Source of the DNA: Fulvimarina sp039652615 | Lineage (GTDB): Bacteria > Pseudomonadota > Alphaproteobacteria > Rhizobiales > Rhizobiaceae | DNA length: 64,000 bases | Assembly: GCF_039652615.1 (NCBI RefSeq) | Contig: NZ_JBDJAC010000004.1 | Location: 268,259-332,258, forward strand | Direction: 5' to 3' | Part shown: in pieces, positions 1 to 8,252 of the stretch | How the letters are laid out: each line of letters starts with the position of its first letter | Numbering within the stretch: position 1 is the first letter of the stretch | Program-made: the position numbers and the translations under genes | Notes under the pieces: model-generated | The model's database searches: none | What the model saw: the letters and a program-made list of their open reading frames with translations, nothing else | Told to the model about the DNA's origin: nothing

Positions 1-543
1 GAAGCCAACCGTGAAAATGGTGAGCATCCACAGAAAATACCAGGCGCTCCTGACACCTTTGGGAACCTGATAAGGCCATCGCAAAAGAAGCCCGAAGACC
101 CAGGCCTTCGTGTGCTCCCAAGTCGTGCCCTGCATAATGTCTTGCCAGTAGAGCTCGTAAAAATCGGTTCTGGTGCCATCATTGTCGGGCGGCGTCGTGA
201 TGCGCGACAGTTCGGCAGAGCCAGTTCGTGCATCCGGGACGATCCAGAGGTGATTGATCCAGTTCTCGTCGTCGGCTTTGAAGCACGGCTTTGCTTTTCG
301 CGGAGGTTCGCATTGCTCGGGCGATAGCAAGTTCTGGAACTTCCGCGTCAGACGCGTGTCTTTCTCCCACACCTCTCGCACGAAAGAACGCAGGGTCTCC
401 ATGGGGCGCTGTTCGCCCATGCCGTGAATGACAAGCACGGCCTGACGGCGGACTGTCGTGCCATCCTTGCCTGACAGCTCGGTCGTGTCATGCGGTTCAT
501 CGGGGGTCTCTTGCTCGAGGACGTCCTGATCGGCTGCAGCCAT
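1..543 (-). CDS. Partial protein with HGMGEQRP lipase/hydrolase-like motif
   Basis: This reading frame is open from an ATG at 543 to the left edge, so the C-terminal part is missing; 181 codons are visible. The start is supported by a GGGAGAGA ribosome-binding site. Near residue 40 there is a hydrophobic strand followed by the motif HGMGEQRP, which I know from large hypothetical proteins with a serine-hydrolase-like beginning. The last visible residues (SAWYFLWMLTIFTVGF) look like the start of a membrane segment. Nothing here identifies the substrate. It lies downstream of pqqE on the same strand but about 75 bp away, so it may be a separate unit. The reading frame is certain; the function is a guess. 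Confidence 0.6.
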   Translation of the reverse strand, partial: MAAADQDVLEQETPDEPHDTTELSGKDGTTVRRQAVLVIHGMGEQRPMETLRSFVREVWEKDTRLTRKFQNLLSPEQCEPPRKAKPCFKADDENWINHLWIVPDARTGSAELSRITTPPDNDGTRTDFYELYWQDIMQGTTWEHTKAWVFGLLLRWPYQVPKGVRSAWYFLWMLTIFTVGF

Positions 544-617
544 GAGTGTCTCTCCCGCACGCTGGCGTGAGAGTTGCGCAAGAATTAACCCGCGTCAATA
601 CTTAAAATGACCTAAGG

Positions 618-1757
618 TTAGGCGGCGCCGATCAGGCGGTAGCTCACCTTGCTCGGATCGGGCGCATAGGCCGATTCCGAACGGGCCAGATCGCCGATCC
701 GGTCGTGGTGCGGAGATTTCACGCAGGCCGGGTCGGTCGCGGCTGCCTCACCCACGAGGGCAAGCGCCTGACAGCGGCAGCCGCCGAAATCGACATGCTT
801 CCTTTCGCAGGAACGGCACGGCTCCTGCATCCAGTCCGTGCCGCGATAAGCCTCGAAGGCCGGACCCTTGTACCAGACATCGGCGAGGTCATGGTCGCGC
901 ACCGACCAGAAGTCGAGATGCTCGATCGTCTCGGCCGCATGGCAGGGCAGCACCTTGCCCGATGGGGTGACGGACAGCGTGCGCGTACCCCATCCACCGT
1001 TACAGAGCTTGGGATACTTCGCGTAATAATCCGGAAAGACCGCATCGATGACGAGCGTGCCCTTCAGCCGCTCGCGGGCCTCTTCCACCTGCTCGATTGT
1101 CCTGTCCACATCGGCCTTGGACGGCATCAGATGGGCTCGGTTCTTCAGCGCCCAGCCGTAATATTGGGTGTGGGCGATCTCGATGCGTTTCGCACCGAAT
1201 TCCACCGCCTTCTCGATCATCACCGGGACCTGATGGATGTTCTGGCGATGGATGACCGAGTTGAGGGTGAGGGGGAAGCCGCGTGCCACCACCTGCCTGG
1301 CGAAGGCCTGCTTGCGCTCGAACGCGCCTTTCATGCCGGCGACGGCGACCGTGATCTCTTCGTCGGCCCCTTGCATGGAGAGCTGGATGTGGTCGCAGCC
1401 AGCCTCGAATAGCGCATCGAGCTGGCTTTCCTTCACACCAACGCCGGAGGTGATGAGATTGGTGTAAAGGCCGACTTCAGCGGCATGGCGGGTGAGTTCG
1501 ACGATATCCTTGCGCGCGCAGGGCTCGCCGCCCGAAAGGTGCAGGTGGATGACGCCCAGCTCGGCCGCCTGGGAAAACACCCGCTTCCACGTCTCGGTAT
1601 CGAGCTCCGCCGAGCGGCCCTCGAGTTCGATGGGGTTGGAGCAGTAGGTGCAGCGCAAGGGGCAACGATGGGTAAGCTCGGCCAGAAGGCCGATCGGCGG
1701 TTGCGGCTTCGGCTTGGCGTTCGCCTGCGGGCGTTCGTCCAGTAGGGTCTCGCTCAT
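618..1757 (-). CDS. pqqE: PqqE, radical SAM PqqA crosslinking enzyme
   Basis: PqqE uses S-adenosylmethionine and a 4Fe-4S cluster to join the Glu and Tyr side chains of the PqqA peptide, the first committed step in making pyrroloquinoline quinone. The protein is 379 residues. The radical SAM cysteines are visible as CX3CX2C (C32, C36, C39), followed by GGEPCARKD. The C-terminal SPASM region has the expected auxiliary-cluster cysteines (LCNGGWG, LPCHAAE, EPCRSCERK, GGCRCQA). I chose the ATG at 1757 because AGGAGG lies just upstream; a longer frame from 1811 lacks this signal. It is the last gene of the pqq operon and is separated from pqqD by 187 bp, a gap that is wide for this operon. Confidence 0.97.
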   Translation of the reverse strand: MSETLLDERPQANAKPKPQPPIGLLAELTHRCPLRCTYCSNPIELEGRSAELDTETWKRVFSQAAELGVIHLHLSGGEPCARKDIVELTRHAAEVGLYTNLITSGVGVKESQLDALFEAGCDHIQLSMQGADEEITVAVAGMKGAFERKQAFARQVVARGFPLTLNSVIHRQNIHQVPVMIEKAVEFGAKRIEIAHTQYYGWALKNRAHLMPSKADVDRTIEQVEEARERLKGTLVIDAVFPDYYAKYPKLCNGGWGTRTLSVTPSGKVLPCHAAETIEHLDFWSVRDHDLADVWYKGPAFEAYRGTDWMQEPCRSCERKHVDFGGCRCQALALVGEAAATDPACVKSPHHDRIGDLARSESAYAPDPSKVSYRLIGAA

Positions 1758-1773
1758 GGTGTTCCTCCTACGC

Positions 1774-1863
1774 TCAGCCTGCGATGATCGTCTCGACCAT
1801 CGGCTCGTCATGCTCAGGCCCCGACCCGAGCATCCAGTCGTTCCGCTTGCGGTGGCACCTCAT
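1774..1863 (-). CDS. Possible 29-residue peptide between pqqD and pqqE
   Basis: A short frame starts with ATG at 1863 and ends 16 bases before the pqqE start, so its stop sits next to the pqqE ribosome-binding site. The peptide begins MRCHRKRNDWMLGSG and ends in VETIIAG. It is in the same frame as pqqD and could also be reached by reading through the pqqD TAG stop. It does not resemble PqqA and has only a weak ribosome-binding site. It may instead be the decayed tail of a longer gene or chance. It explains the otherwise unusually wide gap in the operon, but the coding claim is weak. Confidence 0.25.
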   Translation of the reverse strand: MRCHRKRNDWMLGSGPEHDEPMVETIIAG

Positions 1864-1944
1864 AGTGCCCGGTCGCCTGCGTCTATCACCGTCTTTCCGC
1901 GCTGGATCCTCGGGATGGAGCCCGAAGATGACGGAGATCGATGG

Positions 1945-2223
1945 CTAAAGCGCCACCATCTGCTTGTCGCGAAGGTCGATCAGAAAGGCTTCCACGTCTG
2001 GCCGGATCACCGCCTCGTCGGCCGTGAAGACCGTCGCGAGGTCGGACACTATGCCGGCAAGACTGGTCTTTCCATCGACCCGCTTCAGGATCTCCACGGA
2101 CACGCCGTCGATATTGTAGATGCGCTCGGGGCCGACGAGAATATACCCGCCACGCGCCTTATCCTCGCGAAACCTCACGCCGTGCGGAAGGTTTGGAATC
2201 GTATCGTCCGCAAGGTCGCTCAT
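1945..2223 (-). CDS. pqqD: PqqD, PqqA peptide chaperone
   Basis: PqqD is the small winged-helix-like (RRE) protein that binds PqqA and presents it to PqqE. At 92 residues it has the usual length. The sequence LPHGVRFREDKARGG, YILVGPERIYNIDG and a predicted acidic C-terminal helix with VEAFLIDL match the family. The start codon at 2223 overlaps the pqqC stop in an ATGA arrangement, so the two genes are translationally coupled. No independent promoter is apparent. Confidence 0.96.
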   Translation of the reverse strand: MSDLADDTIPNLPHGVRFREDKARGGYILVGPERIYNIDGVSVEILKRVDGKTSLAGIVSDLATVFTADEAVIRPDVEAFLIDLRDKQMVAL

Positions 2224-2984
2224 TCGGCTGCCTGGCTCGCTTCTTGGGCAAGCATGGTTCCGGGCTGCCAGGCATCGAAGGGCAGGTGACCCGGTTCGAC
2301 ATAGGCGTGCATCAGCGCGTCGAGCTGCGCCCAGAGAACCTGACACTTGAACTTGAGCGACTCGATTACCGCCTGCTGATCTTCCGGCGTTCGGGCGTTG
2401 TCCAGGCAGTAGTTCAGCGCGAAATCGCTGTCGCGCTTGGCCTGAACCGGGCGCTTGTCGAAATAGGCGAGGGTTTCCCGAGAGATGAAGTCGTAATGCT
2501 CCAGCATCCCTTTCGTGCGGATGCCGATCACATTCGGCGAGAACAGCTCCGTCAGCGAGGATGCGATCGCCTCCAGAAGCGTGCGCTCGCGCACGAAATG
2601 CACATAGGCGTCGACCGCAAACCGGGTGCCCGGCAGAATACCGTTCCCCGACATCACATAATCGCGGTCGAGCCCGACACCGTCGGTCAGCGCGATCCAC
2701 TTGACGATACCGCCGCGTTCCTCCGGAGAGCCATCATGGTCGATGATGCGTTCGCGCCATTCCTGGCGAAGCTCCACCGTGCCGAGCCGTGCCAGAATGA
2801 AGCTGTCCTTCACCGGGATCATTGACTGGTAGTAGTAGCGGTTCAGCGCCCAGGCCTGCACCTGTTCGCGCGAAAGCCGGCCTTCCTGAAGCATGATCTG
2901 GAAGGGATGATTGGAATGATAGCGGGTCTTGCCGATCTCGCGAAGCGCTGCTTCGAGATCGGATCTGGACATCATTTCGGTCAT
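2220..2984 (-). CDS. pqqC: PqqC, pyrroloquinoline-quinone synthase
   Basis: PqqC catalyses the last step of PQQ synthesis, an oxygen-dependent ring closure and eight-electron oxidation without a metal cofactor. The 254-residue protein is full length and all helical, as expected for the haem-oxygenase-like fold. Family landmarks include YHSNHPFQIMLQEG, QAWALNRYYYQSMIPVKD, a DHDGS segment and YFDKRPVQAKRDSDFAL. It overlaps pqqD by ATGA at its 3' end and overlaps the 3' end of pqqB by four bases, so B-C-D form one tightly coupled unit. Confidence 0.97.
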   Translation of the reverse strand: MTEMMSRSDLEAALREIGKTRYHSNHPFQIMLQEGRLSREQVQAWALNRYYYQSMIPVKDSFILARLGTVELRQEWRERIIDHDGSPEERGGIVKWIALTDGVGLDRDYVMSGNGILPGTRFAVDAYVHFVRERTLLEAIASSLTELFSPNVIGIRTKGMLEHYDFISRETLAYFDKRPVQAKRDSDFALNYCLDNARTPEDQQAVIESLKFKCQVLWAQLDALMHAYVEPGHLPFDAWQPGTMLAQEASQAAE

Positions 2985-3934
2985 AGCTCGAGTTCCATAC
3001 CGTCATAGGCGACCTGCCACCCGGCCGCCTCGACTGTCTGTTTTTCCCCCGATCCATCGATCCAGATCGGATTTGTATTGTTGATGTGAATATAGACGCG
3101 CTCGCCGATTATCGCGCCGTCGAAAGCGGAAAGGCTCCCGCCCTCACCGGAGATGGGCATGTGGCCCATGCGCCTGCCGGTCTTGACGCCGACACCGGCA
3201 TTCTTCATTTCCTCGTCGACGAAGACCGTCCCGTCGAAGAGAAGGGCATCCGCTCCCGATACACGCGCTTTCAGGCTTTCGGGCACATGGGCGCAGCCGG
3301 GGATGTAGAACAGCGTCTTCCCGTGGGCCGAAAGCTTGACGCCCACGGTCATTTCGCTTTCCTCGCCAACATCCACGCTATCCGTCTCGAGATAGAGCGG
3401 CACCTTGCCGGGAACCGAGAAGAGCTCGGCCGTGAGGCCGGGGACCGGTTCGAACGGCTCGCCTACGGCGATCTTGCGCTTGGCGACATGGTTCGGATCG
3501 AGAACCTGAAACACCGGATTGGCCGAAATGATATCGTGGACGCCGCCGGTCGCGTAGAGCGTGAAATCCTGCTTCTCGCGAAGCGTCAGGAGGCCGGCGG
3601 TGTGATCGACATCGCCATTGGTGATAAGGACGGAGGCGATCGGCGAGGACCGTTTCGCGCCGTCCCGCGCAATTGACGTCGCGTTCGGCCGCATGGGCTC
3701 GAGCTGCATGATCTGTTGTCTCAGATCGGGCGAGGCGTTGAGCAGAAGCCAGTTTTCGTCGTCAGCCGTGACGGCGATGGACGATTGTGAACTCGCGCGA
3801 ACTCTCTCGTCTCCGTCCCAGAAGAGGCGACAGGTTTCGCACAGGCAGTTCCACTGGGGGTAGCCGCCTCCTGCAGCGGCCCCTAAAACCAAAAGCCGCA
3901 GGCGGGGTTTCCCCCGCCCACGGCTATCAGACAT
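2981..3934 (-). CDS. pqqB: PqqB, metallo-beta-lactamase-fold PQQ biosynthesis protein
   Basis: PqqB is a metallo-beta-lactamase-fold oxygenase that hydroxylates the tyrosine-derived part of the PQQ precursor. The protein is 317 residues. The N-terminus has the family pattern LLVLGAAAGGGYPQWNC followed by a CLCETC cysteine cluster, and later a DVDHTAGLL metal-binding segment and IHINNTNPI near the C-terminus. I chose the ATG at 3934, which lies ten bases after the pqqA stop; a longer frame would overlap pqqA completely. The ribosome-binding site is weak, so coupling to pqqA translation is likely. Confidence 0.95.
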   Translation of the reverse strand: MSDSRGRGKPRLRLLVLGAAAGGGYPQWNCLCETCRLFWDGDERVRASSQSSIAVTADDENWLLLNASPDLRQQIMQLEPMRPNATSIARDGAKRSSPIASVLITNGDVDHTAGLLTLREKQDFTLYATGGVHDIISANPVFQVLDPNHVAKRKIAVGEPFEPVPGLTAELFSVPGKVPLYLETDSVDVGEESEMTVGVKLSAHGKTLFYIPGCAHVPESLKARVSGADALLFDGTVFVDEEMKNAGVGVKTGRRMGHMPISGEGGSLSAFDGAIIGERVYIHINNTNPIWIDGSGEKQTVEAAGWQVAYDGMELEL

Positions 3935-3944
3935 GGTCTGCAAC

Positions 3945-4022
3945 TTAGAATTCGATCGGCATGTAGCCGTTGATTTCCATTGCAACGCAAACTTCGGTGA
4001 TAACGGGCTTATTCCAGGCCAT
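3945..4022 (-). CDS. pqqA: PqqA, 25-residue PQQ precursor peptide
   Basis: PqqA is the ribosomal peptide from which PQQ is carved. This gene encodes only 25 residues. The invariant pair is present exactly where expected: Glu16 and Tyr20 in the motif EINGY; these two side chains become the PQQ backbone. The start at 4022 has a GGGAGA ribosome-binding site. It is the first gene of the pqqABCDE operon, transcribed leftward from the region shared with flhA. Confidence 0.97.
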   Translation of the reverse strand: MAWNKPVITEVCVAMEINGYMPIEF

Positions 4023-4396
4023 TCTAGTCTCCCATTTGTGTTCTCTGCGAGCAATCCGATGCTCGGCACCGGTGCCCAACCGACTCTTACATAGCAAAAG
4101 GGGGGCCGGTATAGAAGGGTCGTTCACGCGCGACCAATGGATAAGGGAAAAAGTCCCGGCTCGGTCGGGGGTGCCGAAAAGCACGGATTTCCATAGGTCG
4201 CGAGCCCGCCTCCGCCAACTCGAAAGCGTTTCAGTCGTTCTCCGTTGCCCTGTTCCCGACTGGCTCACCCCGGCGCAAGCTTGAGGCCCGATAAGCGTTA
4301 ACCGGTCCTTAACGATTGGCGGGCGGCGATGCTGCCTGCCGTAAGTTTCGGACCCGACAAAACTGACTGTTGGCACCGAAAGCGAAGGCACGAGCC
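4023..4396. promoter_or_regulatory. Divergent promoter region between pqqA and flhA
   Basis: This 374-bp stretch separates the leftward pqq operon from the rightward flagellar operon and must hold both promoters. The only site I can define is the CtrA box near flhA, listed separately. I see no convincing protein-coding frame and no recognisable riboswitch; an in-frame upstream extension of pqqA reads through it but has no plausible start signal. Confidence 0.6.
4298..4313 (+). promoter_or_regulatory. Full CtrA binding box upstream of flhA
   Basis: The sequence TTAA, seven bases, then TTAAC matches the complete CtrA recognition site (TTAA-N7-TTAAC) of alphaproteobacteria. It ends 84 bases before the chosen flhA start. 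CtrA is known to control early flagellar genes in Caulobacter and motility in several relatives. The site therefore suggests cell-cycle or CtrA control of the flhA-fliR operon. One box could arise by chance in 64 kb, but its position makes that less likely. Confidence 0.55.
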
Positions 4397-6511
4397 ATGG
4401 CGATCGACACGATGAAGAGCGCGCCCCTTGCCGCAATCGGCTCAGGCGGCCGAGAAACCAACAAGGGTGGCCGTGAAATCCTCTTCGCCATGGCGGTGGT
4501 GTTCGTTCTCACCGTTCTCTTCGTTCCGATCCCGTCATTCCTGATCGACATGGGGCTCGCCCTGTCGATCGCACTCGCCGTCCTGATCCTGATGGTGTCT
4601 CTGTGGATCGAGAAGCCGCTCGAATTCTCCGCCTTTCCGACGGTCCTGCTTCTTGCGACCATGCTGCGCCTCTCGCTCAACATCGCGACGACGCGCGTTA
4701 TCCTGTCAGAGGGGCATGAGGGCGTGAACGCTGCGGGCCATGTCATCGGTGGCTTTTCGAACTTCGTCATGGGCGGCGACTTTTTCATCGGTCTCGTGGT
4801 CTTCGCCATCCTGATCATCGTCAACTTCATGGTGATCACCAAGGGCGCGACCCGTATCGCGGAGGTCGGCGCGCGCTTCACCCTCGATGCGATCCCCGGC
4901 AAGCAGATGGCAATCGACGCGGATCTGTCCGCCGGTCTCATCAACGAGAAGGAAGCCCAGACCCGGCGCAAGGAGCTGGAAGAGGAATCCTCGTTCTTTG
5001 GCGCGATGGACGGTGCCTCGAAATTCGTGCGCGGCGATGCAATCGCCGGCCTCATCATCACCGGGGTAAACATCTTCGGCGGCATCATCATCGGCATCAT
5101 GCGCCATGACATGGATGCAAGCTCGGCGGCGGACGTCTTCACCAAGCTCTCCGTCGGCGATGGTCTCGTCTCCCAGATACCGGCTCTCATCATTTCTCTT
5201 GCAGCCGGCCTTCTCGTCTCCAAGGGCGGGACGCGCGGCGCAGCCCAGCTCGCGGTCGTCGGCCAGCTCGGCAAATATCCTCGCGCTCTCTCGGTCGCGG
5301 CCGCTCTGATGATCTGTCTCGCGCTGATGCCGGGCCTGCCCTTCGTGCCCTTCACCGCGCTCGGCGGCATGCTCGCCTTCGTCGCCTTCGTCATCCCCAA
5401 GCGCCGGGCCGAAGCGATCGCCCAGGAAACCGCACAGAAGCAGGCCGAGGAGAAGGCCGCCGTCGCAAGCGAGAAAAACTCGGTCAAAGAGAGCCTGAAG
5501 ATCGTCGAGATCGAGCTCGTCCTCGGCAAGCAGATGTCGGCCCATCTTCTCCTGCAGCGCGACGAACTCGCCCACCGCGTGCAGAAGATGCGCCGCCGCT
5601 TTGCCTCGCGCTACGGTTTCGTCGTCCCGGAGATCAAGCTGTCCGACGACCTCGCCATCGGCCCGAAGAGCTACGAGATCAAGGTTCACGGCACCACGGT
5701 GGCGACGCAGGAGATGCGCCTCGGCGAGCTTCTCATCGTGCTCGGCGATATGCCGCCGCCCGAAGTGCCCCATGACATGACCAAGGAGCCGGCCTTCGGC
5801 ATGAAGGCTGCGTGGATTTCGGAGAGCTTCGCCTCGGAGGTGAAGCGCCAGGGGCACGAGCCGATCGACACGCTTACCATCGTCCTCACCCATCTTTCGG
5901 AAATCTTGCGCAACAATCTTGCACAGCTTCTCTCCTACAAGGACATGCGGGCGCTGATCGATCGCCTGGAGCCGGAATACAAGCGGCTGATCGAGGAGAT
6001 CATCCCGACCCACATGTCCTATTCGGGGCTCCAGTCGGTTCTCAAACTGTTGCTTGCCGAGCGCGTCTCGATCCGCAATCTCAACCTCATCCTCGAAGCC
6101 ATCGCCGAGATCGCGCCCCATGTCCGGCGGTCCGAGCAGATCGTGGAGCATGTGCGCATGCGCATGGCGCAGCAGATCTGCGGCGACCTTTTGCACAATG
6201 GAACGCTCTCGGTCCTGCGCCTTGGAAACCAGTGGGATCTTGCCTTCCATCAGGCCCTCAAGCGCGATGCCAAGGGCGACGTCGTCGAATTCGACATCGA
6301 TCCGCGCATCGTGGAACAGTTCGCGGAGGAGGCGACCAAGGTCATTCGCGAAAAGATGGATCAGGGCGAGGTCTTCGCACTCGTCGCGGCGCCCGATGCA
6401 CGTCCTTACGTGCGCATGATGATCGAGCGGATCTTCGTCAATCTGCCCGTGCTCTCCCATGTGGAGATCGCGCGCGGCGTCGAGTTGAAGTCTATCGGAT
6501 CAATCTCGTGA
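4397..6511 (+). CDS. flhA: FlhA, flagellar type III export gate protein
   Basis: FlhA forms the nonameric ring of the flagellar export gate in the inner membrane; its cytoplasmic domain docks substrates and chaperones. The protein is 704 residues, the usual size. Several membrane helices fill the first third, then come the FHIPEP-family landmarks RLSLNIATTRVIL, GFSNFVMGGDFFIG, the conserved cytoplasmic loop KQMAIDADLSAG and GDAIAGLIITGVNIFGG. The C-terminal soluble domain follows a charged linker near residue 340. I chose ATG 4397 over an upstream TTG at 4370. It overlaps fliR by GTGA. Confidence 0.96.
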   Translation: MAIDTMKSAPLAAIGSGGRETNKGGREILFAMAVVFVLTVLFVPIPSFLIDMGLALSIALAVLILMVSLWIEKPLEFSAFPTVLLLATMLRLSLNIATTRVILSEGHEGVNAAGHVIGGFSNFVMGGDFFIGLVVFAILIIVNFMVITKGATRIAEVGARFTLDAIPGKQMAIDADLSAGLINEKEAQTRRKELEEESSFFGAMDGASKFVRGDAIAGLIITGVNIFGGIIIGIMRHDMDASSAADVFTKLSVGDGLVSQIPALIISLAAGLLVSKGGTRGAAQLAVVGQLGKYPRALSVAAALMICLALMPGLPFVPFTALGGMLAFVAFVIPKRRAEAIAQETAQKQAEEKAAVASEKNSVKESLKIVEIELVLGKQMSAHLLLQRDELAHRVQKMRRRFASRYGFVVPEIKLSDDLAIGPKSYEIKVHGTTVATQEMRLGELLIVLGDMPPPEVPHDMTKEPAFGMKAAWISESFASEVKRQGHEPIDTLTIVLTHLSEILRNNLAQLLSYKDMRALIDRLEPEYKRLIEEIIPTHMSYSGLQSVLKLLLAERVSIRNLNLILEAIAEIAPHVRRSEQIVEHVRMRMAQQICGDLLHNGTLSVLRLGNQWDLAFHQALKRDAKGDVVEFDIDPRIVEQFAEEATKVIREKMDQGEVFALVAAPDARPYVRMMIERIFVNLPVLSHVEIARGVELKSIGSIS

Positions 6512-7260
6512 GCGAGGCCGCGTCAGCATTCATCTTTGCGCATTTCCTGATCTTTTGCCGGATCGGGACCTGTCTCATGCTGCTGCCCGGCTATTCCTCG
6601 AACCGCATTCCGACGCAGGTCCGCCTCTTTCTCGGCTTTGCGATCTCGCTGGCTCTCTCGCCCCTGCTCCTGCCTGAGATCGAGCCGCTCGTCGTCGGCG
6701 CAACCGATGCCGGGCGCTTGAAGCTCATCTTCTCGGAGGTGATGATCGGTTTCTTCATCGGCCTTCTCGGCCGGTGCTTCCTGATTGCCCTTTCGTTTTT
6801 CGGCTATGTCATCGCCAACGCGATCGGCATGGGCCAGCAGCTTGGCCCCGTCTATGAAGACGCGCCCGACCCGGTCATCGGAACGATGATCACGATAACC
6901 GCGACCACGCTCATCTTCGTGACGAACCTCCATGCCGAGATCGCCCGGGCGCTCGTCGATTCCTACAACGCGTTGCCTGCATCGGACGGCTTCGGCGTGC
7001 AGGCGAGCCTCATCAGTCTCACCGACAATCTCAAGCTCACCTTCGTCCTCGGTCTGCGTATCGCAAGCCCGTTCGTGCTCTATGCCGTCGTCGTCAATTT
7101 CGCGATCGGCCTTGCCAACAAGCTGACGCCGCAGATTCCCGTCTATTTCATCTCGCTGCCCTTCGTTCTCGCAGGTGGCCTGTTCCTGTTCAGCTATGTG
7201 ATCGGTGACTTCCTGATCATCTTCATGAACAGTTTCGAAGGCTGGGTGATGAACGGATGA
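6508..7260 (+). CDS. fliR: FliR, flagellar export apparatus membrane protein
   Basis: FliR joins FliP and FliQ to build the helical core of the flagellar export channel. The 250-residue protein begins with GTG at 6508, whose last three bases are part of the flhA stop (GTGA overlap). It has about six hydrophobic segments, with the family landmarks FCRIGTCLMLLPGYSS near the start, FIGLLGRCFLIALSFFGY and GMGQQLGPVYED in the middle, and ISLPFVLAGGLFLFSYVIG near the end. The 3' end overlaps the next gene by ATGA, so translation is coupled. Confidence 0.94.
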   Translation: MSEAASAFIFAHFLIFCRIGTCLMLLPGYSSNRIPTQVRLFLGFAISLALSPLLLPEIEPLVVGATDAGRLKLIFSEVMIGFFIGLLGRCFLIALSFFGYVIANAIGMGQQLGPVYEDAPDPVIGTMITITATTLIFVTNLHAEIARALVDSYNALPASDGFGVQASLISLTDNLKLTFVLGLRIASPFVLYAVVVNFAIGLANKLTPQIPVYFISLPFVLAGGLFLFSYVIGDFLIIFMNSFEGWVMNG

Positions 7261-7667
7261 GCGCGGATTCGAGAAAGAAGCAGAAGCGGCTCGAGCGCGT
7301 CCTGAGGGTTCAGGTCCAGAAGCGTCAGATCGAGGAATGGGCGCTGGCGCAATTCAAACAGAAGCGTGTCGAGATCGACCAGGTCGATCAGGCAATCCTG
7401 GAAAGTCTCGATCCCACTTCGGAGCTTCACGGCCTCTTTATCGAGGCGAAGGTCAAAAGCTTGCGCCGGAACGACCTCGTGCGTCGGGAGAACGAGGAAA
7501 ACCTCAAGGCGGGCGAGGTGCGTCTCGCCGAAGCGCGGCGCCGTGAGAAGGGCGTCGAACGCAAGGCCAAGCGGGCAGGGCGGGATGCGGCGGTGGAAGA
7601 GGGTGCGGCCGAACTCGAAGGCCATATCGAAAGTTTTCTCGCGCAGCTTTCAAACAGTCTCAGATAA
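7257..7667 (+). CDS. FliJ-like coiled-coil flagellar export protein
   Basis: This 136-residue protein is almost entirely charged and helical, with a long run of Lys, Arg, Glu and Gln heptads from residue 5 to 120, as in FliJ, the export-ATPase stalk and chaperone escort. Sequence identity to FliJ cannot be claimed from motifs because the family is very diverse; length, coiled-coil character and a four-base overlap with fliR are the support. A general flagellar coiled-coil protein is the alternative. Confidence 0.55.
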   Translation: MSADSRKKQKRLERVLRVQVQKRQIEEWALAQFKQKRVEIDQVDQAILESLDPTSELHGLFIEAKVKSLRRNDLVRRENEENLKAGEVRLAEARRREKGVERKAKRAGRDAAVEEGAAELEGHIESFLAQLSNSLR

Positions 7668-7729
7668 GCCGCCGCGTTTAAATTCCTTAACAAGTCGTTT
7701 TCGCCCGATAGAGGAAGGCGCGTTCCGTC

Positions 7730-8122
7730 ATGAGCTCATCGCCCATCGAAGGGATCAGACCCGTTCAATCTGCCAGTGCCGAACCTGTGGCCCGTATGGC
7801 TCCGCGTGTCGCCCACGAGGTCGACAAGCTTACGCCGATGCAGGAATTCGAATCCTTCACCCTGCGCAGCTTCGTCGAAGCCATGCTGCCATCCGAAGCG
7901 TCCAACTTCTTCGGCTCCGGCACGGCCGGCAATATCTGGCGCTCGATGATGGCCGAGCAGATCGGCGAGCAGATTGCCCGGGCCGGCGGTATCGGTATCG
8001 CGGAGACGATCGCCAAGGACCGGGGCATTGAAACGGACGCTGCCGGCGAAATCAGGACCCAGCAAGGCCAGAGCGCTCGAATGCGGTTCGACGCAGTGCT
8101 TGCTTCGACCACCATGCCGTAA
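7730..8122 (+). CDS. cheL: CheL / FlgJ-type rod-binding protein
   Basis: The 130-residue protein matches the rod-binding domain that in enterics is the N-terminal half of FlgJ, here without the muramidase half, as is usual in Rhizobiales where it is called CheL. The core motif is EFESFTLRSFVEAMLPSE, followed by FFGSGTAGNIWRSMMAEQIG and ARAGGIGIAE. It caps rod assembly in the periplasm. It follows the FliJ-like gene by 62 bp. A TTAAC half-site lies at 7687, but its spacing to the upstream TTAA is five, not seven. Confidence 0.85.
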   Translation: MSSSPIEGIRPVQSASAEPVARMAPRVAHEVDKLTPMQEFESFTLRSFVEAMLPSEASNFFGSGTAGNIWRSMMAEQIGEQIARAGGIGIAETIAKDRGIETDAAGEIRTQQGQSARMRFDAVLASTTMP

Positions 8123-8252
8123 TCCGTGACGCTGTGACGGCAGGCGGCCTTTTTGACCAAACCCGTGCTGCAGACCGAAGACTTCGAGCGGAATGGCGCT
8201 CTCGACCTGCCGCATTTCGCTCCGGCGCACATCCCCAAGAGGAGTACACTTC

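Noticed and set aside
4706..6460. 584-residue leftward frame inside flhA
   Set aside because: It is the antisense shadow of flhA; composition is His/Asp/Arg-rich as expected for reverse reading of a GC-rich gene and it matches no family.
7678..7691. Second CtrA box before cheL
   Set aside because: The TTAA half-sites are separated by five bases, not seven.
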